A stretch of 64,000 nucleotides of DNA. It comes from Chersky-840 sp963764205 (lineage in GTDB: Bacteria > Actinomycetota > Acidimicrobiia > Acidimicrobiales > UBA8190). The stretch lies in contig CAVXRN010000003.1 of assembly GCA_963764205.1 (NCBI GenBank), positions 186,001-250,000 on the forward strand, in the 5' to 3' direction. The translations under genes were made by a program, and so were the position numbers. Shown here piece after piece: positions 54,162-63,299 of the stretch; the stretch's first letter is position 1; each line of letters starts with the position of its first letter. The notes under the pieces are model-generated. The model saw only the letters and a list, made by a program, of their open reading frames with translations, did no database searches and was not told the DNA's origin.

Positions 54162-54286
54162 GACCGAGTGCGGTTCTACCACGGCACCCTGCGCACGAGC
54201 ACATTGGCATTTCGGGGCTCCACCGCACCCGGGCCGGGGTCCGACGGGGGTGCCGTGACGTCGGCCGCCGCCCTACGATCTACCCG

Positions 54287-55639
54287 GTGACCCCGCCCAC
54301 TCCCCCCTCCCCGTCGGCGCCGTCGAACCGGCCCGAGTCGCTCGACGACTCCCGTGTCCACGACGTCGTGGTCGTGGGGGGAGGCCCCTCGGGCTCGGCC
54401 TGTGCGTACTGGTTGGCCGATGCGGGCTGGGACGTCGTGCTCCTCGAGAAGAAGCACTTCCCCCGGGAGAAGACCTGCGGCGACGGGCTCACGCCCCGGT
54501 CGGTGCGCCAGCTGGCCGACATGGGCCTGTCGGGCGCCCTGGCCGGCGCGCACCGCTACGAGGGCCTGCGGGCGTGCGCCTACGGCATGAGCATCGAGAT
54601 GCCCTGGCCCCAACACCCTTCGTTCCCGTCGGTCGGTTACGTCATCACCCGTCACGACCTCGACCAGCTCGTGGCGGAGCGGGCGGCCAAGGCGGGCGCC
54701 ACGGTGTGGGAGGGGGCCGAAGCCATCGGGCCGATCCTCGACCCCGCCACGGCGGGCCACGTGGGCGGGACCGGGACGAGCGCCGAGGTGTTGCCGAGCT
54801 GTGCGGGCGCCAGGGTGCTCGACCGCGACGCCGCTCGTCAGCACGAGGTACGCGCCCGCTACACCGTGGTCGCCGACGGAGCCAACTCGCGCTTCGGACG
54901 GGCCCTCGGGACGTCGAGAGACCGCAACTACCCCCTCGGCATGGCGCTGCGGGGGTACTTCCGCTCCCCGCGCCACGACGAGGTCTTCATCGAGTCCCAC
55001 CTCGACATCCGCGACGCGTCAGGTGCCGTCGTGCCGGGCTACGGATGGATCTTCCCTCTCGGCGACGGGCGCGTGAACGCCGGCGTCGGGATCCTGTCGG
55101 TCGAGGGTCGGTGGAAGGGTGCCAACACCACCCAGCTCATGGACGCCTTCATCGACTGGGCCCCCGCGTCGTGGGGCCTGTCCAAGGACACGCTGTGTGG
55201 TGCCCCGACGGGTGGCAAGCTGCCCATGGGCCTGTCGGTGCGCCCGCGCATCGGCCCCAACGTGCTCGCCATCGGGGACGCGGCCGGGTCGATCAACCCG
55301 TTCAACGGCGAAGGCATCGCCTACGGCTACGAGACCGGGCGGCTGGCCGCCGCGTGTGTGGCCCGGGCTCTCTCGGGCGAGGGCGTCCACGCCCTGGTCG
55401 ACTACGAGTCCCAGCTCCAGGCGGCCTACGGCCTCTATTACCGGATGGCCCGGGAGTTCGTCCGGCTGATCAGCCGGCCCGAGCTGATGCAGCTCTGCGT
55501 GCGCAGTGGCATGCACTCCCGCAGTGTCATGGAATGGCTCCTGCGCATCATGGCCAACCTGGTGCGCCCCGAAGAGGTCGGCCCGGCCGAGGCCGCCTAC
55601 CGGGCGCTGTGCACCATCGGCCGGATGACGCCGGGCTGA
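54287..55639 (+). CDS. Geranylgeranyl reductase-family FAD oxidoreductase (probable menaquinone reductase)
   Basis: 450 residues. N-terminal FAD-binding VHDVVVVGGGPSGSACAYWL, the family motif HFPREKTCGDGLTPR, and GDAAGSINPFNGEGIAYGYE near residue 325. The family reduces isoprenoid double bonds; in Actinobacteria members next to nuoA or menaquinone genes (MenJ) partially saturate the menaquinone side chain. The position next to nuoA supports a respiratory-quinone role, but the substrate is inferred. GTG start at 54287. Confidence 0.9.
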   Translation: MTPPTPPSPSAPSNRPESLDDSRVHDVVVVGGGPSGSACAYWLADAGWDVVLLEKKHFPREKTCGDGLTPRSVRQLADMGLSGALAGAHRYEGLRACAYGMSIEMPWPQHPSFPSVGYVITRHDLDQLVAERAAKAGATVWEGAEAIGPILDPATAGHVGGTGTSAEVLPSCAGARVLDRDAARQHEVRARYTVVADGANSRFGRALGTSRDRNYPLGMALRGYFRSPRHDEVFIESHLDIRDASGAVVPGYGWIFPLGDGRVNAGVGILSVEGRWKGANTTQLMDAFIDWAPASWGLSKDTLCGAPTGGKLPMGLSVRPRIGPNVLAIGDAAGSINPFNGEGIAYGYETGRLAAACVARALSGEGVHALVDYESQLQAAYGLYYRMAREFVRLISRPELMQLCVRSGMHSRSVMEWLLRIMANLVRPEEVGPAEAAYRALCTIGRMTPG

Positions 55640-55658
55640 CCCGCTCCGGCGGGCCCGC

Positions 55659-57371
55659 TCAGAGCTCGCCCACGCCGATCGTCCGGGCCTCCAGGTCGCG
55701 CACCAGGTCGTTCTGGGCATCGATGGAGAACACGAGGTCGCTCACCGTTCCGAGCGTGGCCTGCACCCGTCCGTCGAACACGGCCGTGACCGTGGCGATG
55801 ACGGTCTTGGGCTGACCGTCGACGTTGGCGATCCGGGCGATCTGGAAGGCGGCCACGGTCTCGGTCGCCGGACCTGCGGGCACAGGGACGACGAGGGGCT
55901 GCACCGTGGCGGTGGCGAAGGCGGCGCCTCCCCCCGCGTAGGGCAGCATCGCCTGGACGAAGGGCTGGTAGCACGTGGCGAACAGCGCCGGGTTCCCGAA
56001 GACCGCAGCGTCGGCCTCCTGGACCTGCGTGGTCTTGACCACATCGACCACCGAGCTGACCGCGCCCCCGTTGCCGGCGGGATCCGCGTAGGTCGGCGAG
56101 CTCGCCTGGGCGCTGATCTGCGCCCCGGCCGTGCCCATGCCGAAGGCGCCGTCGACGGCGGACACCGGCACGTGCAGGCAGCGCGCCATCACCGTCGAAG
56201 CCAGTGCCGCGGTGCTCGCCGCGGCGGCTCCCTGGGTCGTGGCCCCGGCCGCGAACACGTTCCCCTCCGTCGGTGCGCTGGCGCTCCATCCGGGAAGGTC
56301 CGACGGCTGGATCCCGACGCGACCGGCGATGGCGGCGTCGGACAACGGCACCCCGGAGATGTGCCCGGCGTTCCCGTGCGTCTGGAAATACCGCGCGCCG
56401 ACCGCGATGGGGATCAGCCCGGCGAGCACCGTGAACAGCGCCAGGCGCACGATTCGCTGTCCTCGGGTCAACGACGACGTCCGGATCCCTTTCGGTCGCC
56501 GGGGGGAGTACCGGTACCAGGCCGGGAGCCGGGTCGACGCACCGTCGCCGTCGGTGTCCCACTCATCGGCCGGCGTCCCGGTCACTGCGAACGTGTCGTC
56601 GACCACCCCGGCGGGCGCAGGCGGCGGGTCCAGGATCAAGGGCGCGGGAGGTTGGGCCATCACCGGCGCGGGCGGCTCGGCCATCACCGGCGCGGGAGGG
56701 TCGTCCGGCGCGGGCGCGAGCGCCACCGGAACGGGGGGCTCGACCACCGCCACCGGGACGGGGGGCTCGACCACCGCCACCGGGACGGGGGGCTCGACGA
56801 CCGCCACCGGGACGGGGGGCTCGGCGGGGACGTCGTCGAGGACCACCTCGTCCACCACGACCTCGTCCACTGCGAGCTCTTCGACCTCGACCTCGTCCAC
56901 TGCGAGCTCTTCGACCTCGACCTCGTCCACTGCGAGCTCTTCGACCTCGACCTCATCGACTGCGAGCTCTTCGACCTCGACCTCATCGACTGCGAGCTCT
57001 TCGACCTCGACCTCATCGACTGCGAGCGTGTCGAGCGAGAGCTCTTCGACGAGACCGTCGGACCCGAGGGAGCCGACGGACCCGTCCCTCGAGGGCACGA
57101 GGATCCGCAGCGGACGACCGTCCACCGCGAACTCGAGGGACGTGACCGGTTGTCCACCGGGCAGGGCGGCGGGACGTCCGAACTCGAGGGGAGACGAACG
57201 ATCCCATCCGACGATGCGCCGCTCTCCGGGCTCGGGCCCGAGGAAGGTGATCCCCTCGGTGTCGACGATCACCGACAGATGGCCGACCATGGCGGGACCG
57301 TCGGGGGTGGACCCTTCCAGGTAGACGTCATCCATGCGGAGGCTGCCGTTGCCGAGCCCCAGTGTTCCCAT
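55659..57371 (-). CDS. Repeat-rich single-pass membrane protein of unknown function
   Basis: 570 residues. The N-terminal 120 residues form a small beta-rich domain (MDDVYLEGSTPDGPAMVGHL, SVIVDTEGITFLG, GERRIVGWDRSSPLEFGRP) that looks cytoplasmic. Then come about five acidic VDEVEVEELA repeats, three to four VPVAVVEPP repeats and PPAPVMAE repeats, a basic juxtamembrane segment (YSPRRPKGIRTSSLTRG), one membrane helix (LALFTVLAGLIPIAVGARYF, about residues 310-330) and an extracytoplasmic C-terminal domain of about 235 residues with few Cys. I know similar actinobacterial proteins only as hypothetical. It converges with the isoprenoid reductase gene. Confidence 0.8.
   Translation of the reverse strand: MGTLGLGNGSLRMDDVYLEGSTPDGPAMVGHLSVIVDTEGITFLGPEPGERRIVGWDRSSPLEFGRPAALPGGQPVTSLEFAVDGRPLRILVPSRDGSVGSLGSDGLVEELSLDTLAVDEVEVEELAVDEVEVEELAVDEVEVEELAVDEVEVEELAVDEVEVEELAVDEVVVDEVVLDDVPAEPPVPVAVVEPPVPVAVVEPPVPVAVVEPPVPVALAPAPDDPPAPVMAEPPAPVMAQPPAPLILDPPPAPAGVVDDTFAVTGTPADEWDTDGDGASTRLPAWYRYSPRRPKGIRTSSLTRGQRIVRLALFTVLAGLIPIAVGARYFQTHGNAGHISGVPLSDAAIAGRVGIQPSDLPGWSASAPTEGNVFAAGATTQGAAAASTAALASTVMARCLHVPVSAVDGAFGMGTAGAQISAQASSPTYADPAGNGGAVSSVVDVVKTTQVQEADAAVFGNPALFATCYQPFVQAMLPYAGGGAAFATATVQPLVVPVPAGPATETVAAFQIARIANVDGQPKTVIATVTAVFDGRVQATLGTVSDLVFSIDAQNDLVRDLEARTIGVGEL
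56737..56820 (-). repeat. 27-bp tandem repeats encoding VPVAVVEPP
   Basis: Three nearly identical 27-base units starting GGCTCGACCACCGCCACC on the plus strand, with a diverged partial unit at the low-coordinate side. In frame with the host gene, so copy-number change keeps the frame. Confidence 0.9.
56861..57027 (-). repeat. 30-bp tandem repeats encoding VDEVEVEELA
   Basis: Five units of 30 bases beginning at 56881 (TCGACCTCGACCTCGTCCAC followed by TGCGAGCTCT), with a partial copy at 56861-56880. Units three to five share ATCGAC in place of GTCCAC, so they arose by later internal duplication. Confidence 0.93.
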
Positions 57372-57686
57372 CGCTGCCCCCTTCGATGCGGCTTGTCAGC
57401 CGGTGACTTGTGCCTTCCCGTCCGCGCCGGGCTCGGCCGGCGCCTGGTTCTGTGCCCGTCGTAGGGGAAGCGGTCCGAGGTCGCGGCCGACCGTGGTCGC
57501 ACCACCGGGCGTCGCCGACAGCCGGTGTAACCGAACCAGTGCCACGAGACCTCCACCCGACCATGCGCGCTGGATGAGACTGCTTCCTGGCTCTGGTGTC
57601 GGCATGGAAGGCTCATGACCTGAGCAGCTCCGAAGCGTTGTGACGACGTAGACCCGGCGCGACGCGCACCGCGGGTGCGGCGTCGG
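57372..57686. other. Intergenic region without a recognisable gene
   Basis: 315 bases between the repeat-rich protein gene and the glycosyltransferase gene, both on the minus strand. It should contain the promoter of the repeat-rich protein gene. I see no reliable gene, hairpin or promoter. Confidence 0.5.
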
Positions 57687-59402
57687 TCAGCCGACGTGGA
57701 CGAAGCGAACGAGCTCCATGCTCTCGTAGGTGATCCACGAGTCCGAGACCTGTGCATAGGGGAACATCTCGTGCGCCCCGAGCGAGGTGTCGGCGAGGAG
57801 GGCGGCCTCGAGTTGCTCGCACTTGGTCCCGAAGGTCTGGTACCCCGGCGCCCACACCAACCAGATCTGGTGGTCGGGGGCGCTCATGCGCTCGAGCCGG
57901 GTGGCGAAGGCCCCGGGATCGCCCTTGGCCGAGGCCGACGCGTAGTCGACCCAGTTCACGAAGTCCGGGCTCGTGCCGCGCGGAAAGGTGATCTCGCGGT
58001 AGCGGCCGGGAGGCACCAGGCGGTTCACCGAGGGGCCGATCTGGTCGGGACAGAACGCCACGACGTCGCCGGGACGACCCAACTGCGAGAGGGCGGCCGC
58101 CACCTGGCCCGCCTGGGTGCGGCTCGTCCACGCGCTGGGCAGGGCGCTCGCCAACCCGAAGGCCACCGTGGCGGCCAGGACGCCGGCCCGGATCCGGCGG
58201 TCGGCAAAGGTGACCAGACCGAGGGCGACGAGCAGGACGAGCGGCACGAAGACCACCGAGGCGTAGCGCGCCTGGAAGGCGCTGCGGCTGACGTATCCCC
58301 CGATCACCGCGGCGGCCAAGGTGCCGGCCAGCACCAGCGCCAGGGCACGGCCCCGCGGCCGGGTGCGGAGGTCGAGGTCGACGTGGAACGACCCCCGAGC
58401 GGCGCCGAAGAGACCGAGCCCGACGAGGGCGAAGTAGACCAGTGCGAGCGCCCGGCCCTGATTCGTCGCCCCTCCTGCGAACGACGTCACGGCGTTGACC
58501 ATCGCGGCGAAGTCCGCCGGCTTGGCCCACGGTGTCCCGGTGTGGTGAGCCTGGTAGAGAAACGTCGGCACCCACGGCAGGAAGGTCAGGGCCCCCACGG
58601 CCATGGCGCACAACGCCACCCGTGCCCCGGGCCGGCGCCCCTCGGGGCCACGCCAGGATTGGAAGGCCAGCCACAGCATCGTCACCAGGACCAGATAGAG
58701 CGCCCAGTAGTGGGTGTAGAGCAAGAGCCCCGTGAGCAGCGCGACGGCCGCGACGTTGGCGACGGTGCGGCGTCGGAAGACCTGCTGCAGGGCCACCACG
58801 CCGGCCGCGGTGAGCAGCCCCACCAGCGCGTACATCCGGTTCTCGGTGGCATAGCGCACCGCGAAGGGCGACGTCGCCACGAGGACCAGCGCGCCGAAGG
58901 CCACCGGCCGTCCGCCCAGACGCCGTCCTGCCAGCCAGATGAACGGCAGCGTGGCGCAGCTCAGGACGCCCGACAGCGCTCGCACGGCCGTGTCGGACGT
59001 GCCGAAGGCGCCACTCCAGAAGTGGAGGAGGTAGTAGTAGAGAGGCGGCGCGCCGTCGCGGCGCAGGGCCCCGTGGATCTGTCCGAGCGGCAACCGCGAA
59101 ATGTTGAGCGTCAACGCCTCGTCGAGCCACATGTCCGAGCTGGCCACGAAGCGCAGCACGATGCCGAACACCACCGCCACCACGGCCGCCACCACCAGGA
59201 TCCGGGCCAGGCGCGGCGACAGCGCCCGGCCGGCCTCGGGCCCTCCTTCGCCTGACGCGTCGTCTTCGCCTGACGCGTCGGTGGATGCTCCGGGTCGCGC
59301 CTGCTCTCGCGACACGGCCGGGGCCACGACACGCTCGTCGGCGGTGGCATCTCCGGTGAGCTCGGTGCCGGGCTCCGCCGGCGGCGCCTGCAGCCCGTCC
59401 AT
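57687..59402 (-). CDS. GT-C family membrane glycosyltransferase (ArnT/PMT-like)
   Basis: 571 residues from the ATG at 59402. A charged cytoplasmic N-terminus of about 65 residues is followed by about eleven membrane helices. The first extracytoplasmic loop has SSDMWLDEALTLNIS, the Asp-Glu catalytic motif of GT-C enzymes, and then RRDGAPPLYYYLLHFWSGAF. A soluble domain of about 150 residues ends the protein. Such enzymes transfer sugars from polyprenyl-phosphate donors to proteins, lipids or cell-wall glycans; donor and acceptor are unknown. It lies 43 bases downstream of hemL on the same strand. Confidence 0.85.
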   Translation of the reverse strand: MDGLQAPPAEPGTELTGDATADERVVAPAVSREQARPGASTDASGEDDASGEGGPEAGRALSPRLARILVVAAVVAVVFGIVLRFVASSDMWLDEALTLNISRLPLGQIHGALRRDGAPPLYYYLLHFWSGAFGTSDTAVRALSGVLSCATLPFIWLAGRRLGGRPVAFGALVLVATSPFAVRYATENRMYALVGLLTAAGVVALQQVFRRRTVANVAAVALLTGLLLYTHYWALYLVLVTMLWLAFQSWRGPEGRRPGARVALCAMAVGALTFLPWVPTFLYQAHHTGTPWAKPADFAAMVNAVTSFAGGATNQGRALALVYFALVGLGLFGAARGSFHVDLDLRTRPRGRALALVLAGTLAAAVIGGYVSRSAFQARYASVVFVPLVLLVALGLVTFADRRIRAGVLAATVAFGLASALPSAWTSRTQAGQVAAALSQLGRPGDVVAFCPDQIGPSVNRLVPPGRYREITFPRGTSPDFVNWVDYASASAKGDPGAFATRLERMSAPDHQIWLVWAPGYQTFGTKCEQLEAALLADTSLGAHEMFPYAQVSDSWITYESMELVRFVHVG

Positions 59403-59445
59403 TGGTCGAATGGTAAACGACGGGGCGCCCCGCTCCGAGGCGGGA

Positions 59446-60728
59446 TCAGCCCACCGACGCGCGCCCTCGTGCCACCTCGGAGGCCGCCGCCGCAGCCACC
59501 TCCACCACGACGTCGAGATGGGCCTCGAGATGGGCGAGCCCCGGGAACATCGCCTCGTAGGGGCCGGGCGCCAGAGCCACGCCCCGCGCGAGCATGGCCG
59601 AGAAGAATGGGCGGTACACGCCATCGGTCACCGTCGCCCGGGCCGAGGCGTAGTCGGTCACCGGGTCGGCCCCGAAGAACAACCCGACCAAGGGGCCCAC
59701 CACGGGGACCTGGACCGGGATGCCCGCTTCGAGGATGGCGCGCTCGAGCCCCGTGGCCAAGCGTCGGGCGTTGCTGCTCAACGCCTCGTAGTCCGCGGGC
59801 GTCACGGCGTCGAGCACCGCCAGGCCGGCCGCGGTGGCGAGAGGGTTCCCCGACAAGGTGCCCGCTTGGTATACGGGCCCGTCGGGCGCAAGCGCATGGA
59901 GCACCTCGCGCCTCCCCCGAACGCCCCCACGGGGAGGCCGCCACCGATCACCTTGCCGAAGCACCAGAGGTCCGGCGTCACGCCCGACTGCGACGACATG
60001 CCTCCGGGCCCCACCCGGAACCCGGTGATGACCTCGTCGAAGACGAGGAGCGCTCCGACGGCGTCGCACGCGACCCGCAAGCCCTCGAGGAAGCCCGGCG
60101 CGGGAGCGACCACACCCATGTTGGCGGCGACGGGCTCGACGATCACACACGCCACGCGGTCGTCGAGCTCGGGCACGACGTTGTAGGGCACCACGAGGGT
60201 GTCGGCGACGGCCGACGCCGGGACGCCGGCCGACCCCGGCAGCCCGAGGGTCGCCACACCGCTCCCCCCGCCGGCCAACAGCATGTCGGAGTGCCCGTGG
60301 TAGCAGCCGTCGAACTTGACGACGCGGTCGCGGCCGGTGAACCCGCGGGCCAGGCGGACCGCGCTCATGGCGGCTTCGGTGCCCGACGACACCAGCCTGA
60401 CCTGCTCACAGCCCGGCACCCGCTCGCACACCGCTTCCGCCAGGAGCACCTCACCGGGCGTCGGTGCGCCGAACGTCGTCCCTCGAGCCGCGGCCCGCGT
60501 CACCGCCTCGGTGACCACGGGGTGGGCGTGCCCGAGGAGCACCGCGCCGTAGGACTGGACCATGTCGATGTAGCGACGGCCCTCGACGTCCCACACGTAG
60601 GGCCCGTCGCCGCGCTCGACGGTGTAGGGCGTGCCCCCGACCGAGGCGAAGGAGCGCACCGGGGAGTCCACCCCGCCCGGGATGACGCGCCGGGCCCGCT
60701 CGAACCACGCTGCGTTGGTCGATGTCAC
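59446..60728 (-). CDS. hemL: Glutamate-1-semialdehyde 2,1-aminomutase (apparent frameshift)
   Basis: PLP enzyme making 5-aminolevulinate from glutamate-1-semialdehyde in the C5 haem pathway. N-terminal RARRVIPGGVDSPVRSF, GTEAAMSAVRLAR, YHGHSDMLL, VFDEVITGFRVGPGG and the PLP-lysine motif LWCFGKVIGGGLPVGAFGG. The frame changes in a GGGGGAGG run near 59917; afterwards it reads YQAGTLSGNPLATAAGLAVL and continues to the end. Restored length is about 427 residues, normal. GTG start at 60728. Confidence 0.93.
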
Positions 60729-60773
60729 CTCGACTCCCGAGCGCGGCCTCGCGCGACGGCGCCGGGACGTGAC

Positions 60774-61791
60774 TCAGTCACGCAACGCCTCGGCGACCTC
60801 CCCGGCGAAGTACGTCAGGATGATGTCGGCGCCGGCCGCGCTTGAGCGCGAGCAGGTGCTCGAGCGCCACCGCCTCGCCGTCGATCCACCCGCGCTCCGC
60901 CGCGGCCTTCACCATGGAGTACTCCCCGCTCACGTGGTATGCCGCCACCGGGACCTCCGCGCGCGCCGCCACCGAGGCGATCACGTCGAGGTAGGCGAGC
61001 GCGGGCTTCACCATCACGATGTCGGCACCTTCCGCGACGTCGAGCGCCACCTCGAGCAGGGCCTCGCGCCCGTTGCGTGGGTCCTGCTGGTAGGCGCGTC
61101 GATCCCCTCCCCCGGCGATGGTCACGTCGACGGCCTCGCGGAAGGGCCCGTAGAGCGCAGAGGCGAACTTGGCCGCGTAGGCAAGCACGGCCACGTCGGC
61201 GTGGCCGTCGCCGTCGAGGGCGGCTCGGATGGCGCCCACCTGGCCGTCCATCATGCCGCTCGGGGCCACCACGTCGGCTCCGGCTGTGGCCTGGGCCAGG
61301 GCCACACGCTGGTACAGCTCGACCGTGGCGTCGTTGTCGACGGTGCCGTCGGGCCGAAGCACTCCGCAATGCCCGTGGTCGGTGTACTCGTCGAGGCAGA
61401 GGTCCGCGATGAGCACCATGGCGTCGCCCAGTGCGGCCCGCAACTCCGACAGCGCCACCTGCACGACGCCGTCGGGGTCCCACGCGCCCGAGCCCACCGC
61501 GTCCTTCTCGTCGGGGATACCGAACAACACGAGGCCGGGAATCCCCAGTGACGCAAGCCGCTTGGCCTCGACCACGATCGACGCCGTGGAGTGTTGGAAG
61601 TGGCCCGGCAACGACGAGATCGCCACCGGCTCCTCCAGGCCGGCGCGCACGAAGAGCGGGGCCACCAGGTCGTCGACCCCGAGGCTCGTCTCCGCCACCA
61701 GGCGCCGCAACGCTGGCGTGCGGCGCAATCGGCGCATCCGACGGACGGGGAAGCCGGTGCTACCGCCTCCCGACCCGGGCATCGTCGTCAT
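60774..61791 (-). CDS. hemB: Delta-aminolevulinic acid dehydratase (porphobilinogen synthase; apparent frameshift)
   Basis: Condenses two 5-aminolevulinates to porphobilinogen. N-terminal RRMRRLRRTPALRRLVAET, the metal-site segment ADLCLDEYTDHGHCGVL, AAKFASALYGPFREA with the first active-site Lys, and DIVMVKPALAYLDVI with the Schiff-base Lys. Near 60840 one base disturbs the frame; the correct end reads AGADIILTYFAGEVAEALRD with TGA at 60774-60776. About 338 residues. ATG at 61791, 11 bases after the cobA/hemD stop. Confidence 0.94.
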
Positions 61792-61802
61792 GGCCCGCGA
61801 GC

Positions 61803-63299
61803 CTACGCGGAGGGCGGCGCGACGGCGTCGAGGTGCGCCGTCAGGGCGGCCACGAGACCGTCGACGCTGTGCTGGGCCGCGACCACGTCGACGCTCAGAC
61901 CCGCGGCGCGTGCCGCCTCGGCGGTCACCGGGCCGATACAGGCCACCACGGGAGGGACGCGACGTCGTCCGGCGAGCTCGAGGTAGGCCGCCACCGTGGA
62001 CGGAGACGTGAACGTGATGACGTCCGCGGCCGACGCCTCGTCGAGCTCGTCCTCTCCGACACCCTGCGCCGGTCCGGCCGCAACGGTGCGGTACGCGTCG
62101 ACCTCGGTCACGTCCCACCCTCGTCCTCGCAACCCGGGACCGACGACATCCCGGGCCCCTACCGCCCGCACGAAGAGCACACGCCCGGGGCGTCCTCCCT
62201 CGGCCCGAGCCGGCGGCATGGCAGCCACCAACCCGTCGGCGGACTCCTGCGCCGGGACCAGGTCGGCGACCAGTCGGTGGGCGGCCAGCGCCCGGGCGGT
62301 GGCCGCGCCCACCACGGCGAAGCGTGCGGTGCCGAGCCCACGCACGTCACGCATGATCCCGACGAAGCGCTCCACCGCGTTGGCCGACGTGAGGACGATC
62401 CAGTCGTAGGAGTCGGCGCGCGCCGCCTCGGTCCGCAGAGCCGCACCCCCGTCGGGCGGGTCGGCGACCGCGATCACCGGGAGCTCGAGCACCGACGCAC
62501 CGGCGCCACGCAGCGCCGAGACGAGCGCACCGGACTGGGCGCGAGCCCGGGTCACGACCACCGAGATGCCCGTCAGGGGTCCGACCCCCGGGTCGAGCAG
62601 GTCGAGCCCGGCCACGGCGCCGATGACGATCGTGCACGGAGGGCCGAGCTCCACCTCGGCCAGCCCTGCCAGGGTCGTGCGGGCACTCGCCTGGGTCGTC
62701 GTGGTACCCCGGCGCACGACGACCACCGGGGTGTCGGCGCCGCGTCCCGCCGCCATGAGCCGGCGAGCGATCTCGGCGCGCGCAGCCATGCCCATGAGGA
62801 TCACCAAGGTGCCGCCGGTAGCGGCGAGTGCTTCCCAGTCGACCGCGCCGGGTGCATCAGGATCGCTCACGTGACCGCTGACCACCGTGACCGACGACGA
62901 CAGGCCCCGGTGGGTGACCGGGACACCGGCCGATGCCGGCGCGGCGAAAGCGGACGTGACCCCGGGCACCACTTCGAAGGGGATCCCGGCGGCGAGCAGC
63001 GCCTCTGCTTCTTCTCCGCCTCGCCCGAACACGAACGGATCACCGCCTTTGAGCCGGACGACCGTCTTCCCCGCCCGGGCGTGCTCGAGGAGGAGCGCGT
63101 TGATCTCGTCCTGGTGCCGGAGTTGACCGGGGCGTTTGCCCACGTCGACGGTCACCGCCCCGGGAGGAGCGAGGTCGAGGAGCCGGGGGTCGACCAGGCG
63201 GTCGAACAGGATCACCTCGGCCCGGCCCAACAGCTCGGCGCCGCGGCGGGTGAGGAGGCCGGGGTCCCCGGGCCCGGCCCCCACGAGGTAGACGGTCAT
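61803..63299 (-). CDS. cobA: Uroporphyrinogen-III C-methyltransferase / uroporphyrinogen-III synthase fusion
   Basis: 498 residues with two enzymes in one chain. Residues 1-245 are a SUMT (CobA) methyltransferase: VYLVGAGPGDPGLLTRRGAE, VRLKGGDPFVFGRGGEEAEA and VPVTHRGLSSSVTVVSGH. Residues about 250-495 are HemD: VVVTRARAQSGALVSAL, WIVLTSANAVERF and a C-terminal DVITFTSPSTVAAYLEL with VACIGPVTAEAAR. The fusion both closes the tetrapyrrole ring and diverts it toward sirohaem or cobalamin. ATG at 63299 overlaps the hemC stop as ATGA. Confidence 0.95.
   Translation of the reverse strand: MTVYLVGAGPGDPGLLTRRGAELLGRAEVILFDRLVDPRLLDLAPPGAVTVDVGKRPGQLRHQDEINALLLEHARAGKTVVRLKGGDPFVFGRGGEEAEALLAAGIPFEVVPGVTSAFAAPASAGVPVTHRGLSSSVTVVSGHVSDPDAPGAVDWEALAATGGTLVILMGMAARAEIARRLMAAGRGADTPVVVVRRGTTTTQASARTTLAGLAEVELGPPCTIVIGAVAGLDLLDPGVGPLTGISVVVTRARAQSGALVSALRGAGASVLELPVIAVADPPDGGAALRTEAARADSYDWIVLTSANAVERFVGIMRDVRGLGTARFAVVGAATARALAAHRLVADLVPAQESADGLVAAMPPARAEGGRPGRVLFVRAVGARDVVGPGLRGRGWDVTEVDAYRTVAAGPAQGVGEDELDEASAADVITFTSPSTVAAYLELAGRRRVPPVVACIGPVTAEAARAAGLSVDVVAAQHSVDGLVAALTAHLDAVAPPSA

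Noticed and set aside
56737..57027. Tandem repeats that might be an intergenic satellite or CRISPR
   Set aside because: They have no unique spacers and are fully contained in one open frame as in-frame 27- and 30-base units.
57613..59130. Long arginine/proline-rich frame over the glycosyltransferase
   Set aside because: It is an out-of-frame shadow; the other frame has membrane helices and the GT-C Asp-Glu motif.
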